Shown one piece after another: positions 1 to 6,230 of a stretch of DNA of 7,135 bases. Location: contig CAJPTP010000052.1 in the NCBI GenBank assembly GCA_905373555.1, forward strand, positions 1-7,135. Reading direction: 5' to 3'. The notes under the pieces are model-generated. The model did not search any database. It worked only from the letters and a program-made list of their open reading frames with translations, and had not been told where the DNA came from. Position numbers and translations under genes: made by a program. Within the stretch, counting starts at the first letter, position 1; the number at the start of each line of letters is the position of its first letter. Origin of the DNA: an uncultured Francisella sp. (GTDB lineage Bacteria > Pseudomonadota > Gammaproteobacteria > Burkholderiales > Neisseriaceae).

Positions 1-19
1 GCTTGAGCGTTTTTTTTTT
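1..19 (+). terminator. Possible right arm and U-tract of a plus-strand terminator cut by the window edge
   Basis: Bases 1-9 (GCTTGAGCG) are followed directly by ten T at 10-19. This looks like the 3' arm and U-tract of an intrinsic terminator for a plus-strand gene lying to the left and convergent with holA. The left arm would have to lie outside the window, so the stem cannot be seen and the call is an inference. Confidence 0.3.
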
Positions 20-41
20 GCCCCCGCCAAACTGCCACCCC

Positions 42-64
42 AAAAAAAGCGCGCCGCTTGGCGC
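42..64 (-). terminator. Probable intrinsic terminator of holA
   Basis: On the minus strand GCGCC (64-60 side) pairs with GGCGC (55-51 side) around a four-base AAGC-type loop. Two bases later comes a run of seven T (48-42). The stem is only 5 bp but all G-C, and it begins about 10 bases after the holA stop codon, which fits an end-of-gene terminator. Confidence 0.55.
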
Positions 65-73
65 CCCCGAGCC

Positions 74-1099
74 CTAACGGCCCAAGGCCAACTCCATCGC
101 GGTTTCGCGAAACAGCTGCCAAGGGTCGGCCTTGAGCGCCCCTTTGGCGGCCATGTCGATTTCGGCGCAGCGCTGCGCGGCGCGCAGCAGCCCCGCGCCG
201 CCGATGCGCATCGCCGCGCGAGGGGCGATCTCGCGCTTGGAGCCCCAAATTTTGGCCTTTCTCAAGGCCGACGCGACGGACTCGCGCCGATCCAGCGCGT
301 CGAACAGGCGCAGCAGCCGGTTGACGTCGGCGAACAAGATGCCGTTGTGCAGCGGCAGCGGCGAATCGGCTTTGACAAAGCCGTCGACGAAGCGGTTGAC
401 GCGCGCGACGTCGCCCTCCATCCATGCCCGGGCGAAGTCAAACATGTCGTAGGCGGCGCTGCTGCCCACCGTCCGCTCGACGTCGCTTTGGCTCAAAACA
501 TGGCCCGGGGAAAACAGCAGCGAGAGTTTCTCCACCTCTTGCCGGGCGGCCATGAGATTGCCCTCGACGCGCTCGGAAAACAGATCCGCCGCCCCCTCCT
601 CGATGCCCAGCCCCGCGGCCTTGAGCCGCCCGGAAAGCCACTGCGCGAGCCGATCCGGGCCCACCGTCGGGGTTTCGAGCATGCCCGCCGTTTTGGCCGC
701 CTCGGCGCAGAACGCCTCGTTTTTGCGCCGGGCGTCGACCTTGCCCAAGCGCGCCAGCAGAAAATAATCCACGGGCGAGGGCCGAAGCAGATCCAGCAGT
801 TTTTTTTCGATCGTCGCGCCCAGCTCCACGCGCGAGCAATCGATCTCGATCAATCGGCGCTCGTCGAAGAGGCTGCCCATCGACGCCGCGTCGCGCGGCG
901 CCGACCAATCGAAGCGGGCGTCCTCGACCATGAAGCCCACGCGGTCGGAATAGCCCAAGCCCCGGGCCCGCTCGCGCACCGCGTCGGCCGCCTCCAGCGC
1001 CAAAGCGGGCTCCTCGCCGTAAACAAAGAAGCGCCGGGGGGCGGCTTGGCCATCGCCCGCGAACATGGCGGGCAAATCCTCGATGCGGCAAAACGGCAT
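74..1099 (-). CDS. holA: DNA polymerase III subunit delta
   Basis: The 341-residue product is the delta subunit of the DNA polymerase III clamp loader. In this family delta binds the beta sliding clamp and opens it for loading on primed DNA in the cytoplasm. The length fits the usual 330-350 residues. Visible marks are the degenerate nucleotide-fold start FFVYGEEPAL (24-33), FDW and SLFDERRLIE (76-85) of domain I, the conserved RVEGNLMAARQEVEKL block (177-192) of domain II, and AAYDMFDFA (215-223) leading into the C-terminal collar domain. I chose ATG at 1099 because a strong GGAGGAG site lies six bases upstream. A TTG at 1126 in the same frame would add nine residues and bypass that site. 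The gene lies 85 bases after gatB, behind a strong terminator, with no recognisable promoter in the gap. The stop is TAG. Confidence 0.93.
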   Translation of the reverse strand: MPFCRIEDLPAMFAGDGQAAPRRFFVYGEEPALALEAADAVRERARGLGYSDRVGFMVEDARFDWSAPRDAASMGSLFDERRLIEIDCSRVELGATIEKKLLDLLRPSPVDYFLLARLGKVDARRKNEAFCAEAAKTAGMLETPTVGPDRLAQWLSGRLKAAGLGIEEGAADLFSERVEGNLMAARQEVEKLSLLFSPGHVLSQSDVERTVGSSAAYDMFDFARAWMEGDVARVNRFVDGFVKADSPLPLHNGILFADVNRLLRLFDALDRRESVASALRKAKIWGSKREIAPRAAMRIGGAGLLRAAQRCAEIDMAAKGALKADPWQLFRETAMELALGR

Positions 1100-1105
1100 G
1101 CCGGA

Positions 1106-1112
1106 CTCCTCC
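1106..1112 (-). promoter_or_regulatory. Ribosome binding site of holA (decides the start)
   Basis: GGAGGAG on the minus strand lies six bases before ATG at 1099. It supports the shorter 341-residue HolA over the TTG start at 1126, which lies upstream of this site. Confidence 0.8.
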
Positions 1113-1155
1113 GTCACAACCGGCAAAGCCCGGGCGCTGCGGCCCGGACCGGGTC

Positions 1156-1180
1156 AAAAAAAGGCGGCGCAAGGCCGCCT
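1156..1180 (-). terminator. Intrinsic terminator after gatB
   Basis: On the minus strand a perfect 7-bp stem, AGGCGGC (1180-1174) with GCCGCCT (1168-1162), encloses a five-base loop, and the T run spans 1162-1156 (seven T). It starts five bases after the gatB stop codon. This is a textbook rho-independent terminator and should end most gatAB transcripts before holA. Confidence 0.9.
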
Positions 1181-1184
1181 GGGA

Positions 1185-2630
1185 TCACTCGCCTTCTTTG
1201 AGCTTCTTGACCGTGAGCTCGCGGGCGCGCGCCGGGTTGGCCTTGCCCTTGGACAGCTTCATGACTTGGCCCACGATCGCGTTGAGCGCCTTTTCTTTGC
1301 CCGCGCGGTACTCCTCCACGGACTTGGGGTTGGCCGCGATGGCCTGCTCGACCATCGCCACGATGGCGCCTTCGTCGGTGATCTGCCTCAAGCCCTGCTT
1401 GTCGATGACCGAATCGGCGGTGGCGGACGGATCGTCCCACATCGCGTCGAACACCTTCTTGGCGAGCTTGTTGGACAGCGTTCCGTCGCTCACCCGGGCG
1501 ACCAAGCCCGAAAGCCTGTCGGCTTGGATCGGGGAGCGCGACAGGTACATGCCCTCCTTGTTGAGCCGGGCCGCCAGCTCCCCGTTCATCCAGTTGGCGG
1601 AGAGCTTCGGGTCGGCGCCCTTCTCGACGCAGGCTTGGAAGTACTCGGCCGTTTCCTTGTCCGACGTCAGCGCATGCGCGTCGTAGCCCGACAGGCCCAA
1701 GTCGTTTTGCAGCCGCCGCGCCATCTGATTGGGCAGCTCCGGCATCTCGGATTGGGCGCGGCGAAGCATCTCGTCGCTCACCTCGATGACGGGCAAATCG
1801 GGGTCGGGGAAATAACGGTAATCGTGCGCGTCTTCCTTCGAGCGCATCGCGCGCGTCTCGCATTTGTCGGCGTCGAACAGGCGCGTTTCCTGAACGACCC
1901 GGGCGCCGCTTTCGATCACGTCGATCTGGCGGCGCGTCTCGTACTCGATGGCCTGCTCCAAATTGTGGAAGGAGTTGAGGTTCTTCGTCTCGGTGCGGGT
2001 GCCGAACTCGGACGCGCCCTCGGGGCGAACCGACACGTTGGCGTCGATGCGGAAATTGCCCTGCGACATGTCGCCGTCGCAAATCCCCAGCCACCGCACC
2101 AAGCCGTGCATGGCTTTGGCGTAAGCCACGGCCTCCTGGGCCGAGCGCATCTGCGGCTCGGACACGATCTCGATCAAGGGCGTGCCCGTGCGGTTGAGGT
2201 CGATGCCCGTGGCATGGCCCAAGCCCTCGCCCTCGTGAACGGACTTGCCCGCATCCTCCTCGAGGTGGGCGTTGTTGATCTCAATGTCCTTGAACCCGTC
2301 GCCGCAGGCGATCGAAATCTTGCCGCGCTCGATGATCGGCTTCGCCATTTGGCTGATCTGGTAGGCCTTGGGCAAGTCGGGGTAGAAGTAATTCTTTCGC
2401 TCGAAAATGCTGCGACGGTTGACGGTCGCCTCCAAGGCCAGCCCCAGCTTGGTCGCCTTGGCCACCGCCTCCTTGTTCGGGGAGGGCAAGGCGCCCGGGA
2501 AGCCCAGGTCGATCTCGCACACGTTGGTGTTGGGGACCGCCCCGAATTCGTTGGGGCTGGGGGAGAAGATTTTGGACTTGGTGTTGAGCTGAACGTGAAT
2601 CTCAAGACCGACGACGGTTTCCCATTTCAT
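1185..2630 (-). CDS. gatB: Asp-tRNA(Asn)/Glu-tRNA(Gln) amidotransferase subunit B
   Basis: This 481-residue protein is the tRNA-binding, kinase-like subunit of the GatCAB amidotransferase. It activates the side-chain carboxylate of Asp or Glu on misacylated tRNA with ATP. It then accepts the ammonia released by GatA to form Asn-tRNA or Gln-tRNA. The N-terminal signature GLEIHVQL (8-15) includes H12, which with acidic residues in HLEED (122-126) and PLIEIVSEP (151-159) matches the metal/ATP cradle known from the family. NRTGTPLIEI, YFYPDLPKAYQISQ (81-94) and DYRYFPDPDLP (270-280) are all conserved. The C-terminal part from about 335 on is the helical GatB/YqeY tail domain that contacts tRNA. 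Length is typical and nothing is missing. The ATG at 2630 has only a weak AAGAGA-like site upstream. gatA lies 165 bases upstream on the same strand without a recognised terminator between them, so the two are probably co-transcribed. Confidence 0.97.
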   Translation of the reverse strand: MKWETVVGLEIHVQLNTKSKIFSPSPNEFGAVPNTNVCEIDLGFPGALPSPNKEAVAKATKLGLALEATVNRRSIFERKNYFYPDLPKAYQISQMAKPIIERGKISIACGDGFKDIEINNAHLEEDAGKSVHEGEGLGHATGIDLNRTGTPLIEIVSEPQMRSAQEAVAYAKAMHGLVRWLGICDGDMSQGNFRIDANVSVRPEGASEFGTRTETKNLNSFHNLEQAIEYETRRQIDVIESGARVVQETRLFDADKCETRAMRSKEDAHDYRYFPDPDLPVIEVSDEMLRRAQSEMPELPNQMARRLQNDLGLSGYDAHALTSDKETAEYFQACVEKGADPKLSANWMNGELAARLNKEGMYLSRSPIQADRLSGLVARVSDGTLSNKLAKKVFDAMWDDPSATADSVIDKQGLRQITDEGAIVAMVEQAIAANPKSVEEYRAGKEKALNAIVGQVMKLSKGKANPARARELTVKKLKEGE

Positions 2631-2685
2631 GGCAAGTCTCTTTCACCGGCCTTCCAAGCGACCTTGGCCGGCCTTGATTTCGGAC

Positions 2686-2703
2686 GCCAAGCCGGGGCTT
2701 GGC
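2686..2703 (-). repeat. Inverted repeat in the gatA-gatB gap
   Basis: GCCAAGC (2686-2692) and GCTTGGC (2697-2703) form a perfect 7-bp stem with a four-base loop. It lies between the gatA stop (2796) and the gatB start (2630). No T run follows on either strand, so it is not an intrinsic terminator. A role in RNA processing or stability between the two genes is possible but unproven. Confidence 0.5.
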
Positions 2704-2795
2704 CGGCCGCGCGCGGCGGCCCGGTGTTGTTTTGGCGCGAAGCCCGGCGTCGAGCCGCGCGGGCGCGGGATCGGCCCGCCGCGGCCCGAGCGGCC

Positions 2796-4253
2796 TTAAG
2801 CGGCTTGGGGGCGGCGCTTGTGGAAATCGCTCGCCTGCTGCATCGCGTGCGCGATGGACAGCAGCTTCGCTTCCTCGAAGCGGTTGCCGACCAGCTGCGC
2901 CCCGATGGGCAAGCCCGAGGACGAAAAGCCCTGCGGCAGGCTCATCGCGGGCAAGCCCGCCAAGTTGGCCGAGGTGGTGTAGATGTCCGAAAGATACATT
3001 CGCACGGGGTCGGTCATCTCGCCGATCTTCGGCGCGGGCGTGGGGCACACGGGCCCAAGCAGCGCGTCGCATGTCTCAAACGCCTTGGCGAAGTCTTGGG
3101 CGATGAGCCGGCGCAGCTTGGCCGCCTTGAGGTAGTAGGCGTCGTAAAAGCCCGCGCTCAAAACGTAGGCGCCGATCAGGATGCGCCGCTTGACCTCGGG
3201 GCCGAAGCCCTCGGTGCGCGACATGACGTACAGATCGTCGATGGTTTTGGCGTTTTCGCTGCGATGCCCGTAGCGCACGCCGTCGAAGCGCGAGAGGTTG
3301 GCGCTGGCCTCGGCCGACGCCAAAACGTAATAAGCGGGGATGCACAGATCGGCGCGCGGCAGCGACGCCTCGACCACGTCGGCGCCCAAGGAGCGCAGCA
3401 AATCGGCGGCGGCCTCGACCGTCTTGCGCACGTCCGCGTCGAGCCCGTCTTCCATCCATTCCTTGGGCACGCCCACTTTCATGCCCTTGACGCTTTGGCC
3501 CAGCAGCCGCGCGTAGTCTTCCTTCGGACGGTCGCGCGATGTGGAGTCTTTGGGGTCGAAGCCCGCCATGGCGTTGAGCATCAGCGCGCAATCCTCGGCG
3601 GTTCGGCCCAAGGGGCCCGCCTGGTCGAAGCTCGAGGCGTAGGCCACCAAGCCCCAGCGGGAGTTCACCCCGTAGGTGGGCTTCAAGCCCGTCACGCCGC
3701 AATGCGACGCGGGCTGGCGGATCGAGCCGCCCGTGTCGGAGCCGATCGAGGCGGGGTAGAAGCCCGCCGCGACGGCGGCGGCGGAGCCGCCGGACGACCC
3801 GCCCGGGGCGCGCTCGACATCCCAGGGGTTGCGCGTGGCCCCGAAATGCGAGGTTTCGCAAGTCGAGCCCATGGCGAACTCGTCCATGTTGACGCGGCCC
3901 GCCGCGACCATGCCGGCGTCCTCGAGATTTTTCACGACGGTCGCCGTGTAGGGCGAGACGAACTTCTCGAGCATCTTCGAGCCGCACGAGCTGCGCCAGC
4001 CCTCATGGCAAAAATTGTCCTTGACGGCGAAAGGCACGCCCAGCAAAGGCTTGCCCTCGCCCTCGCCCTTGGCCAAAGCCTCGTCGGCCTGTTTGGCCCG
4101 GGCCAAGGTCAACTCGGCGTCGAGGGCGACGACGGACTTGATGCGCCCGTCGCCTTGCTCGACTCGGCGCAAGCATTCGCGCGCGAGCTCCTCGCTCGAC
4201 ACTTTTTTGGCGCGCAACGCCTTGCCGACGTCGGCGATCGATTCGTAATCCAT
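2796..4253 (-). CDS. gatA: Asp-tRNA(Asn)/Glu-tRNA(Gln) amidotransferase subunit A
   Basis: This 485-residue protein is the glutaminase subunit of GatCAB, an amidase-signature enzyme. It hydrolyses glutamine and channels the ammonia to GatB. The Ser-cisSer-Lys triad is intact: K78 in FAVKDN, S153 in the glycine/serine-rich GGSSGGS segment (151-157), and S177 in SDTGGSIRQPA (172-182). The conserved MDEFAMGS (123-130) is also present. Length is standard for the family. The start is ATG at 4253, with GGAAAG six bases upstream. The frame stays open to 4322, but the extra 23 residues are Arg/Ala-rich, unlike known GatA N-termini, and that stretch overlaps the predicted transcription start. The gene has its own near-consensus promoter at 4332-4360 and a leader of about 70 nucleotides. 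It is separated from gatC by 2.1 kb, which is unusual, while gatB follows 165 bases downstream. Confidence 0.97.
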   Translation of the reverse strand: MDYESIADVGKALRAKKVSSEELARECLRRVEQGDGRIKSVVALDAELTLARAKQADEALAKGEGEGKPLLGVPFAVKDNFCHEGWRSSCGSKMLEKFVSPYTATVVKNLEDAGMVAAGRVNMDEFAMGSTCETSHFGATRNPWDVERAPGGSSGGSAAAVAAGFYPASIGSDTGGSIRQPASHCGVTGLKPTYGVNSRWGLVAYASSFDQAGPLGRTAEDCALMLNAMAGFDPKDSTSRDRPKEDYARLLGQSVKGMKVGVPKEWMEDGLDADVRKTVEAAADLLRSLGADVVEASLPRADLCIPAYYVLASAEASANLSRFDGVRYGHRSENAKTIDDLYVMSRTEGFGPEVKRRILIGAYVLSAGFYDAYYLKAAKLRRLIAQDFAKAFETCDALLGPVCPTPAPKIGEMTDPVRMYLSDIYTTSANLAGLPAMSLPQGFSSSGLPIGAQLVGNRFEEAKLLSIAHAMQQASDFHKRRPQAA

Positions 4254-4331
4254 GCTCTGCTTTCCGAGGGCGCGGCGAGCTCTGCCCGCCGCCTTGCAAA
4301 AACAAAGGGCGCGGCGGCCCAAACGCGAGGG

Positions 4332-4360
4332 ATTCTAAGCAATGCGCCAAACCATGTCAA
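4332..4360 (-). promoter_or_regulatory. Near-consensus sigma70 promoter of gatA(B)
   Basis: On the minus strand the -35 box TTGACA (4360-4355) is a perfect match. A 17-base spacer separates it from the -10 box TAGAAT (4337-4332), which matches five of six bases. Transcription would start near 4325, leaving about 72 nucleotides before the gatA ATG at 4253. It is the best promoter in the window and shows that gatAB need not be transcribed from gatC. Confidence 0.85.
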
Positions 4361-4579
4361 AAACGGCGGCGGGCGCGAGGGCCGCGCGCCTTGCCCCGGG
4401 CTTGTTTGCGGGGCGCAAGCCGCCTTGGGCCGCTCACCCCGAGCACGGGCCGGGACGCCCGCCCGGCCCTGTCGGACGGGCGCCCGGGGCGCCAAGCGCG
4501 CCGGACGGGAAACGGCCCAGGTCAAAGGGATCGAGCGGCAAAAGCGAGAAAGACACCCCAAAAAAACGATGAGCGGGGG
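4361..4579. other. Gene-free GC-rich spacer between the SDR terminator and the gatA promoter
   Basis: This part of the 460-base gap between the SDR gene and gatA holds no credible gene. Open frames on both strands have the low-complexity Pro/Arg/Gly/Ala composition typical of non-coding GC-rich DNA, and they lack ribosome binding sites. Short GC-rich inverted repeats occur, for example CGCCCG at 4456-4461 with CGGGCG at 4477-4482. I see no convincing small-RNA promoter or terminator inside it. Confidence 0.5.
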
Positions 4580-4612
4580 AAAACAAACGGCGGGGACAAG
4601 CCCCGCCGTTTG
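4580..4612 (-). terminator. Intrinsic terminator of the SDR gene
   Basis: A perfect 12-bp stem, CAAACGGCGGGG (4584-4595) with CCCCGCCGTTTG (4601-4612), encloses a five-base loop. On the minus strand it is followed by TTTT (4583-4580) and then C residues. It lies about 100 bases after the SDR stop and upstream of the gatA promoter, so it isolates gatAB from SDR transcription. No T run follows on the plus strand. Confidence 0.8.
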
Positions 4613-4713
4613 GCGCCGTCGCCTTCGGCCGCGGCGTCGAAGCGCCGGCCGCCATGCGCGGCGGTTCGGGCCCCTAGACCCGGGCGGCCGCCGGTTGGCC
4701 TTCGGACGCCGGC

Positions 4714-5469
4714 TTAATTCAAGCAGTCGAAGGACTCGGGCAGGATTTGCCCGCCGTCGACAACGATGGAGTGGCCCGTGACAAACTTGGCCTCCTCGGA
4801 CGCCAAGAAAACGGCGGCGGCGCCGATGTCGATGGGCTCGCCCAAGGTCTTGGTCGGGATCGCCTCGGCCATCTGCCTGGTGTATTCCTCGCCTTGGGCG
4901 ATCAAGCCCTCGGTGAGAATGTTGCCGGGCTGAATCGCGTTGACCGTGACGCCGAACTTCGCGAGCTCCAAGGCCGCCGTGCGCATGAAGCCCAACTGGG
5001 CGGCTTTGGTCGCGCCGTAATGGCTCCAGCCGGGATAGCCCGTGATGGGGCCGGTGATGGACGAGGTGATCACGATGCGGCCCCACTTTTGCTTCTTCAT
5101 CGGGCCGATCGCCGCCTTGGCCAGGCGAAACAGCGACTTCACGTTGAGGTTGAAGATGAACTCCAGCTTGTCCTCGTCGATCTCCTCGATCGTGGCTTGG
5201 GGGTAAACGCCCACGTTGGAGCACAAAATGTCGAGCCGACCGTGCTTGTCGATGATTTTTTTCACCGCCGCCTCCCCCGACTTGGGATCGCTCGCGTCGA
5301 AGGGAAGATACTCGCCCTTGAACTCGGCGGCGGTCTTTTCGCCCGCCTCTTTGTCCAAATCGGCGACGATCAGGGTCGCCCCCGCCATGGACATGCCCTG
5401 CGCAATGCCTTTGCCGATGCCTTTGGCCCCACCCGTGACAAGAGCGATTTTTCCGGTCAGATCAAACAC
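4714..5469 (-). CDS. Short-chain dehydrogenase/reductase (classical SDR, FabG-like)
   Basis: This 251-residue cytoplasmic NAD(P)-dependent oxidoreductase has the length of a classical SDR. The Rossmann motif TGGAKGIGKG (12-21) is present. D37, at the end of the second beta strand (VADLD), suggests a preference for NAD(H) over NADP(H). CSNVGV (83-88) replaces the common NNAG motif. The catalytic set is N109, S137, Y151 and K155, the last two in YGATK (151-155). PGNI (181-184) and the C-terminal VTGHSIVVDGG (230-240) are also typical. Resemblance is to the FabG-like sugar/polyol dehydrogenase group often annotated as 3-oxoacyl-ACP reductase; the true substrate cannot be read from sequence. The start is GTG at 5469, with AAGGAG seven bases upstream. 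No convincing promoter is visible in the 300 bases before it. The gene sits between gatC and gatA without an obvious functional link to either. Confidence 0.93.
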   Translation of the reverse strand: MFDLTGKIALVTGGAKGIGKGIAQGMSMAGATLIVADLDKEAGEKTAAEFKGEYLPFDASDPKSGEAAVKKIIDKHGRLDILCSNVGVYPQATIEEIDEDKLEFIFNLNVKSLFRLAKAAIGPMKKQKWGRIVITSSITGPITGYPGWSHYGATKAAQLGFMRTAALELAKFGVTVNAIQPGNILTEGLIAQGEEYTRQMAEAIPTKTLGEPIDIGAAAVFLASEEAKFVTGHSIVVDGGQILPESFDCLN

Positions 5470-5476
5470 TGTGCGT

Positions 5477-5482
5477 CTCCTT
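5477..5482 (-). promoter_or_regulatory. Ribosome binding site deciding the GTG start of the SDR gene
   Basis: AAGGAG on the minus strand lies seven bases before GTG at 5469. The frame stays open far upstream, but only this start gives the canonical SDR N-terminus just before the Rossmann strand. A small GCGGC/GCCGC hairpin (5484-5496) lies immediately upstream and might influence access. Confidence 0.75.
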
Positions 5483-5584
5483 GCGGCTGCGCCGCTGTTA
5501 TTGCGACAACGCGCCCCCAAGCGCCGAGCGAACCGCCGTCCGGGCGCAAAAAGGCGCTCGGGAGGCCCGAACAACCGCGGCTCC

Positions 5585-5605
5585 CCCCAACGCGACGCGT
5601 TGGGG
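5585..5605. repeat. Perfect 10+1+10 inverted repeat upstream of the SDR gene
   Basis: CCCCAACGCG (5585-5594) and CGCGTTGGGG (5596-5605) are perfect inverse complements around a single central A. It lies about 115 bases upstream of the SDR start and just beyond the terminator of the small secreted protein. The T tracts precede it on the minus strand, so it is not part of a minus-strand terminator. The one-base centre and full symmetry fit a dimeric regulator's operator, or a hairpin; neither is proven. Confidence 0.55.
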
Positions 5606-5611
5606 ACGGAT

Positions 5612-5641
5612 AAAAAAACAAAAAAAACGGGCCCGAAGCCC
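5612..5641 (-). terminator. Intrinsic terminator of the small secreted protein gene, with double U-tract
   Basis: On the minus strand GGGC (5641-5638), a TTCGG loop and GCCC (5632-5629) form a short stem. It is followed by eight T (5627-5620), one G and seven T (5618-5612). The stem is short, but the U-tract is unusually long. It lies about 130 bases after the stop codon at 5771. Confidence 0.7.
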
Positions 5642-5770
5642 CTGCGCCGAAAGCGCCGGATCAGAGGAGCCGCGCAAAGGAACGCGCGGCGCGGCGCAAG
5701 CCCGGCCCCGGCTCGAAAGCCCTTGGCGCCGAGCGGCCGCTCGAGCAAAGGGCGCGGGCCGCCCAAGCGT

Positions 5771-6064
5771 TTAGGATTGGGCGCAAACCACGCCCTGTTT
5801 TTGCATGAAGGCTTTGGTCTGGGCGGGGTCGGCCGCGCGCATCGACTCCATGAACGCCTTCTTTTGCGGGGCGGTGAGCTTGTTGGCGCAGAATTTAGCC
5901 TTAAGCCAGCTGTCTTGGTCGGCCGGGCTCGCCGCGGCGTAATCGGAGAAGGTTTGGATGGAGGCGGCTCCATCCGAGGCGCCGCCGGCCCAAGCGGCGG
6001 CGGGGAAAGCCAACGCCGCGGACAGAGCGGCCCAAGCGAACGAGCGCCAAGCTGTGTTTTTCAT
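5771..6064 (-). CDS. Small predicted secreted protein with two cysteines, unknown function
   Basis: I do not recognise this 97-residue protein. It begins with a classic Sec signal peptide: MKNTAWR, a hydrophobic core (FAWAALSAALAFPAAAWA, 9-26) and an AWA cleavage site before G27. The mature chain of about 71 residues is hydrophilic and probably helical, with a Lys/Ala-rich stretch WLKAKFCANKLT (53-64). Two cysteines remain, C59 and C94, the latter near the C-terminus (GVVCAQS). They could form a disulfide in the periplasm. There is no lipobox and no later membrane segment. The start is ATG at 6064, with GGGAGG seven bases upstream. An in-frame ATG at 6217 would bury the signal peptide, so I reject it. 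The gene has its own promoter (6231-6261), a structured leader and a terminator, so it looks like an independent unit placed between gatC and the SDR gene. Confidence 0.85.
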   Translation of the reverse strand: MKNTAWRSFAWAALSAALAFPAAAWAGGASDGAASIQTFSDYAAASPADQDSWLKAKFCANKLTAPQKKAFMESMRAADPAQTKAFMQKQGVVCAQS

Positions 6065-6071
6065 CGCAGTG

Positions 6072-6077
6072 CCTCCC
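6072..6077 (-). promoter_or_regulatory. Ribosome binding site deciding the start of the small secreted protein
   Basis: GGGAGG lies seven bases before ATG at 6064. It supports the 97-residue preprotein, which begins with a signal peptide, over the longer frame from 6217. Confidence 0.75.
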
Positions 6078-6150
6078 AGGCGCGCCAAGCCCTCGGCGGC
6101 CCGAACGAGCGAGGAACAAGACCCGCCGCCGGGCGCCGAGGCAGGACGCC

Positions 6151-6173
6151 CCGGGCGGGCTCTCCCCGCCCGG
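6151..6173 (-). repeat. Second leader hairpin, 9-bp stem
   Basis: CCGGGCGGG (6151-6159) and CCCGCCCGG (6165-6173) are perfect inverse complements around a five-base loop. The hairpin lies four bases after the 6178-6205 hairpin in the leader of the secreted-protein gene. No T tract follows, so it is not itself a terminator. Confidence 0.65.
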
Positions 6174-6205
6174 AAAAGCGCGGGCGCCAAGCCAAGCGCC
6201 CGCGC
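6174..6205 (-). terminator. Terminator-like first leader hairpin upstream of the secreted protein
   Basis: On the minus strand a perfect 10-bp G/C stem, GCGCGGGCGC (6205-6196) with GCGCCCGCGC (6187-6178), has an eight-base loop and is followed by TTTT (6177-6174). It begins about 20 bases after the predicted transcription start. It could end read-through from gatC, attenuate the secreted-protein transcript, or only protect the 5' end. The U-tract is short, so strong termination is uncertain. Confidence 0.55.
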
Positions 6206-6230
6206 GAGCGCCGACATTCTTGATTCCTAC

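Noticed and set aside
1129..1157. TTGACC at 1157-1152 as a -35 box for holA
   Set aside because: At 17 bases downstream the sequence reads CCCGGG, and no -10-like hexamer occurs at 16-18 bases. The match is a by-product of the terminator T run.
347..1201. A 284-codon plus-strand open frame antisense to holA
   Set aside because: It is an antisense shadow of a clearly recognised gene. The composition is Arg/Ala/His-rich and there is no family motif.
1065..4781. A 1238-codon open frame on the plus strand, antisense to gatB and gatA
   Set aside because: It lies opposite two certain genes. Its product is a low-complexity Arg/Gly/Ala/Leu/His-rich chain without recognisable domains, as expected from GC-rich codons read on the opposite strand.
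5470..5973. N-terminal extension of the SDR up to 5973
   Set aside because: The added region is low-complexity Arg/Pro-rich and runs through a terminator and an inverted repeat. The GTG at 5469 has a good ribosome binding site and gives the canonical SDR start.
6065..6217. A longer form of the secreted protein starting at ATG 6217 (148 residues)
   Set aside because: The Ala/Arg/Gly-rich extension would bury the signal peptide. The AGGA upstream of that ATG lies before the predicted transcription start near 6224, while ATG 6064 has a GGGAGG site at ideal spacing.
5216..6223. A 335-codon plus-strand open frame spanning the SDR start, the gap and the secreted-protein gene
   Set aside because: It crosses two terminators, a promoter and two real genes on the other strand, and its product is Arg/Pro/Gly-rich low complexity.
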